A program made the position numbers and the translations under genes. Of a stretch of 64,000 nucleotides of DNA, positions 60,160-64,000 are shown piece after piece (the stretch's first letter is position 1; each line of letters begins with the position of its first letter). The stretch covers positions 46,030,001-46,094,000 of the forward strand of contig CM060830.1 in NCBI GenBank assembly GCA_030762175.1, written 5' to 3'. The notes below the pieces were generated by a model. It had not been told where the DNA came from. It did no database searches and saw only the letters and a program-made list of their open reading frames with translations. Origin of the DNA: Metallyticus violacea (Eukaryota; Arthropoda; Insecta; Mantodea; Metallyticidae).

Positions 60160-60815
60160 AAAAAGCCTTACTGTAGCTACTGACCAGGCATTTACTTGTA
60201 AGTTCTAATACTGAAGGAAGATAAATAAATATTTGTACAACAACTATATTCTAAGAATCCAGGTTGCAATTAAAATGAAACGATTCTATTTTATTAATTT
60301 GCCCAATTAATACGTTGTAGCTACTTGTTTCTGTTACTAACGTCATGTTCCCCGTTGATTTCGTAGTTTCATAGTCCCGCATGACATCCCTCTCGCTGAT
60401 AAGCGGTGTCATAAAGTTACTCTCGTGGTAAGAATTATTTTCGGGATCTATTATGCGGATTTATTGTTTATTTTATTATGCCTGAAAGATTTGGGAGGAC
60501 CTAATATGTGAGTAAATACGATAATTGAAAGAGAAGGGAAGGAAATAAAAATTAAGTGTGCATTATAACAAATAAGAACGAAAATAAACAACAATGGAAG
60601 ATTGAATGAGCTGAACTGCAATAGGTATAAAATCTACCATTGCAGACTTTTGTTGATGGAGGCATATTGAGGTAGAGGAGTAGCTTCTGCGATGTTTCTT
60701 AGAACTTTTATTAGTGAATTCCAAACGAATGTAGTGATTGCGGTTGTACCCATGATAGGATTTTTGAAAATTTCTTCCAATCTTCTTCGACCCTACTAGG
60801 CACCGAAAATGACAA

Positions 60816-60888
<73 letters not shown>

Positions 60889-61700
60889 TGGAATAATAAA
60901 AACTTCTAAAAAGCATAAAATTCATAAAAAAACACTCAGAATGCAATATAAAAAAGTTAACATAAAATTTCACACTAAGAACCGTAAAATCGAACACTAA
61001 AAACACGATATTTCGAGCTTGACTCTTGGTCACGTGCTGAGAATGAACTGAGCTGTGGCAGGTGGCGTCTGTCTTAGTGAGGCATAAGGGATGTGACGTG
61101 GCAACAAAACTGCCAACTCTAGCTGAACAAAGTAGTTAGCAAACCTGGCGGTATTACAAGGAAATATTGAGGCCTGGAGGAATACGGGCTTTATGCAAAA
61201 CTATTGCTACCATCTCTACGTCTCTAAGTAAGGTATGTTTGGATGGAGGAGCGGCATCTATGAGAATAAGGGAGAAACAGTCATCGAACGTGGCCTGGTG
61301 AAAATTGGCATGTTGTGATACCGGCAATGGGGAACAGGTTTTAACCGAATGCCTGTGATTGTTCATTCTAATAGATACCTTAGTTGACGTTAGTCAATAT
61401 AAAAAGCTGGACAAAATTTGCATTTAAGTAAATACACAACATTCGTAGAGGTCCAGTTGAAAAATGAGTGAATTTTAAACTCTGATTTCAGATTCGGACT
61501 AACAAAAGACGAGCATGGGGATATCAAGGCACAAGTCTTACATTTAGGGCGGTTGCACGGATATGAGTCAAGTGTAGAGAAGGAGGGCTGAGGATAATCA
61601 ATATTTCTGCGAAAAATGATATATATAATGTATATAAAATATATATATTATATTTATTATATTTATATATAAAATCATCAATTAACAAACTCTTCTTAGA
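60160..61700. other. intergenic, long (AT)n
   Basis: No supported gene. The 156-codon minus frame at 60563-61033 is mostly the translation of the (AT)n array; its right part (KKIGRNFQKSYHGYNRNHYI) has no motif I know. A less AT-rich stretch lies at 61030-61370. Confidence 0.4.
60819..60881. repeat. (AT)n microsatellite
   Basis: About 62 bp of pure AT repeat, the longest dinucleotide array here. Confidence 0.95.
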
Positions 61701-61704
61701 GTCC

Positions 61705-62355
61705 GTTAACCAGTAAAATTGGACTAATGGGTTTAACCTAAAGCAAATATTTAAAAATCGCTCTAATGGCAGCAATTTTTGTTTTTTTCTCAACGAAACT
61801 CGGTATTTTCCACTAAAAGAAATTAATAAATGTAGTTTCCGAAAATAAGCGAAATCAAACTATTAGGAGTGAGGGTTTACCTGAAACCCCAAATTTAAAA
61901 CTCGCTCTAGCGGCACCAATATATTTTTCGTGGCGAAACTCGCTATGAACCATTTAAATAAAATAAGAAAAATAGTTTCTAAAAGTTACGAAAGGCCGGC
62001 CATTATGAGTGGGGTATACCAAAAAACCTAAACTTAAAGAGCGGGGTTAAAACAAAATTTAAATATAGCTATAGCAGCCGCTATTTTTAATTTTTTTAAG
62101 AATATTCAGTATATATCATTAGCATTAGGAAGTAGGAAAAATAACTTCTGAAAGTCAATGAAATCGGAATATTAGGAAATGGGTTTTACCTGAAACCCAA
62201 CATTTAATAATCGCCCTATCAGCACCGATATTTGATTTTTCACAACAAAACTTCGCATATGCCATGAGAATCAAATGAGGAAAATATTTTCTGAAAATTA
62301 GGCAAATTGAACCATTAGGAGTAAGGGTATACTTGAAAATAGACATTTAAAAAGG
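61705..62355. repeat. satellite-like tandem array, about 145-bp monomers
   Basis: Four to five diverged units in head-to-tail order. The marker block TCGCTCTAATGGCAGCAATT (61758) recurs as TCGCTCTAGCGGCACCAATA (61902), TAGCTATAGCAGCCGCTATT (62066) and TCGCCCTATCAGCACCGATA (62211), offsets 144, 164 and 145. A second marker, ATTAGGAGTGAGGGTTTACC (61862), recurs at 62171 and 62316, and as ATTATGAGTGGGGTATACC at about 62001. The 164-bp step reflects an insertion in one unit. Confidence 0.85.
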
Positions 62356-62359
62356 GCAC

Positions 62360-62836
62360 TTGAGTTTAATTTTCTGTAATTATTTTAAAATAAAAAGACG
62401 AATTAATTCAGCATGTAAACTGTATTTATAATAATTCACATGTTTCATATTTAACAAACGCATCGTCGTGAATATAGTAAATGTAAAATATTAATCTAAT
62501 ATGTGTTTGAGTGTTATATTTGTATGTAAGAGCGCTGTATAATAACCTTGACGTTACATGCTTTTATTACAATAACATTTAATTTAAACTTCAAAGCCAA
62601 GGAAAATCGGTGCAACTCTCGATTGTTTATTTGCTTTGTGCATTATAATTGTTTTTATATAGTAACATGTTTTTGTTTTATTGAACGTATGAACATCAGC
62701 TTCCTAAATACGCAACATAAATCGAAACTTTCTGTTGTTTTTCTCTAATTTAGTGAATGTAAATGTGATATCAAAGGCTCAGCTCATGTATCAGCGGTCA
62801 TTCTTTTAATTGTAAGTATACCATTAATTTTGTGGT

Positions 62837-62877
<41 letters not shown>

Positions 62878-64000
62878 TCTAAAAACGTGGTGTCTCTTAC
62901 AAATTGCAATTACCTAATTTTGTTGCCCTAATACATACAGTAATGCCATAAATTATGTAATTTCATTAATTAATAAGGGTAATTAGGAATATGTATTAAT
63001 TTTTACACACTCCACTTGCTGAGTAATTCACTTAGTTTACGCAGTCTCTGCATGACGTACTTTTTTACTTTACTTGTTTACGTTTGAATGCTCTGTCACC
63101 TGTTGCAGCTGCTATTGTTGACCTAGAAAGCGAAGACGGTCCAGTAATTCGTAATAAATTGTGGGATTCTGTTGTTACCCATTAATTATTATTAAGCAAT
63201 TATTTCTAAGGAAGGAGAAGATACACGCTTACAGACTAATGGGCATTATTTGGTTTCCGATATGTTCTTGTTCTCAAGCGCCGAAATTCCCTTAAGGACA
63301 TTTATGCCGGCGTGATCGGTACTGTATAATTCAAATAGAGTGCTATACGTATAACATTGACTTTCTATGTTTTATAATTAACATTTACTTCTTTTTGTTA
63401 CTTTATCTCACAATCGACAGATTTGAAATTAGAAGCTAGGGCAATACTTTTGTATTACGATTATACATCGCTCTTGTTAGAAGGATTGGCTAGAAATCAG
63501 TGTATGTGAATTGCGTTTGTCTTTCTTAAAACGCTCTGAAATATTAAACCTTAATAGATTTGTCAAAAAATGAATAGAATACTTAAAAAATGTAGAAAAA
63601 ATTTACGAGTATAAAATGGGGGCCCCACATTAAGTATTTAGCCAATGGAAGCGAATGCTCGACACTTTCAAAGAGCTTTACAGGCATAGCTACGTTGTGA
63701 AGTGAATGTGTTCATGGCCAGTCAAATGTCATTGGCGGAGACGCAGTCATAAGCTGGTTGCACTCACAGTAATCACAAGTCGCGCACTGTCACGCAGTGT
63801 AAAGGTCTTCTTAGAAGTGACTCGGCGTTTTGAGAACAATTACTGTACTTCAATATTGGGGTATGTATTTGACAGAATAATTATTTGTTTAAGGCAAGAT
63901 ATTGTGTATTCAATTCTCTTGACCACCCGTAAATAAAATTGTAACTTTGGAATTACCTCCTGAAGCACACCATAACAAAGCGACGGAGATCGCTAGGTGT
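62360..64000. other. intergenic, nothing recognised
   Basis: No supported gene; (AAT)n at 62838-62877. Frames at 62548-62748 and 63706-63936 have no known motif. Confidence 0.4.
62838..62877. repeat. (AAT)n microsatellite
   Basis: About 13 units. Confidence 0.95.

Noticed and set aside
60563..61033. 156-codon minus frame, the longest in the window
   Set aside because: Its core is a pure (AT)n array read as Tyr-Ile repeats, and the flanks show no family motif.
1..64000. CRISPR array, operon, or bacterial defence system
   Set aside because: The tandem repeats seen are microsatellites or diverged 95-580 bp units without spacers, and the window is eukaryotic.

Overview
This is an AT-rich, intron/intergenic-type stretch of an animal nuclear genome, most likely an insect or other arthropod with a large repeat-filled genome. 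The signs are: no long open reading frame (the longest are microsatellite or poly-T translations), no operons or bacterial signals, long trinucleotide and dinucleotide microsatellites, several tRNA-derived SINE families, and relics of mariner, other DDE, hAT, Penelope-like, LINE and LTR elements of the sort common in arthropods. I cannot name the species. I found no host protein-coding gene that I can support and no functional tRNA or rRNA gene.

Layout. 1-2.3 kb: nothing recognised. 2.4-3.6 kb: a DDE transposase relic (+) abutting a mariner relic (-). 4.2 kb: SINE-C fragment. 6.1-7.2 kb: two copies of SINE-E with an (AC)n tail, framed by an imperfect inverted repeat. 9.1-9.8 kb: two LINE relics in opposite orientation. 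10.2 kb: SINE-B with a 12-bp target-site duplication (TSD). 11.7 kb: SINE-A. 13.35-13.85 kb: internally deleted DDE transposase. 16.3 kb: SINE-C. 17.5 kb: possible TATA promoter. 18.5-19.3 kb: two SINE-A. 20.9-22.8 kb: Penelope-like element relic with reverse transcriptase and GIY-YIG remnants. 24-27.6 kb: SINE-C and three SINE-A. 29.0-29.5 kb: DDE relic and SINE-A. 31.5-33.9 kb: hAT element 1, a DDE transposase relic (-), SINE-B and SINE-A. 36.2-38.0 kb: SINE-A copies, one nested in a SINE-C. 42.8-44.3 kb: DDE relic, LINE relic, SINE-E fragment. 44.8-47.7 kb: repeat F, hAT element 2 and a 49-bp SINE-A tail insertion. 48-49.8 kb: SINE-D and a diverged tandem duplication of about 580 bp. 52.7-54.6 kb: SINE-C, a 95-bp tandem pair, and an LTR element end with a tRNA-Lys primer-binding site. 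57.1-58.2 kb: hAT element 3. 59.9 kb: repeat F copy 2. 61.7-62.35 kb: satellite-like array of about 145-bp monomers. 62.9-64 kb: nothing recognised.

The region is best read as a graveyard of mobile elements. The coding relics are broken by stops and frameshifts, so nothing here forms a working pathway. SINE-A (12 copies) is the dominant family and shows retroposition hallmarks: TSDs, A-rich tails and 5' truncation. The three hAT copies share ends and have recognisable 8-bp TSDs, so they moved as deletion derivatives. I did not find a new biological system. The most useful leads are the hAT family, the satellite-like array, the 580-bp tandem duplication with a shared minus-strand reading frame, and the duplicated primer-binding-site segment of the LTR element.
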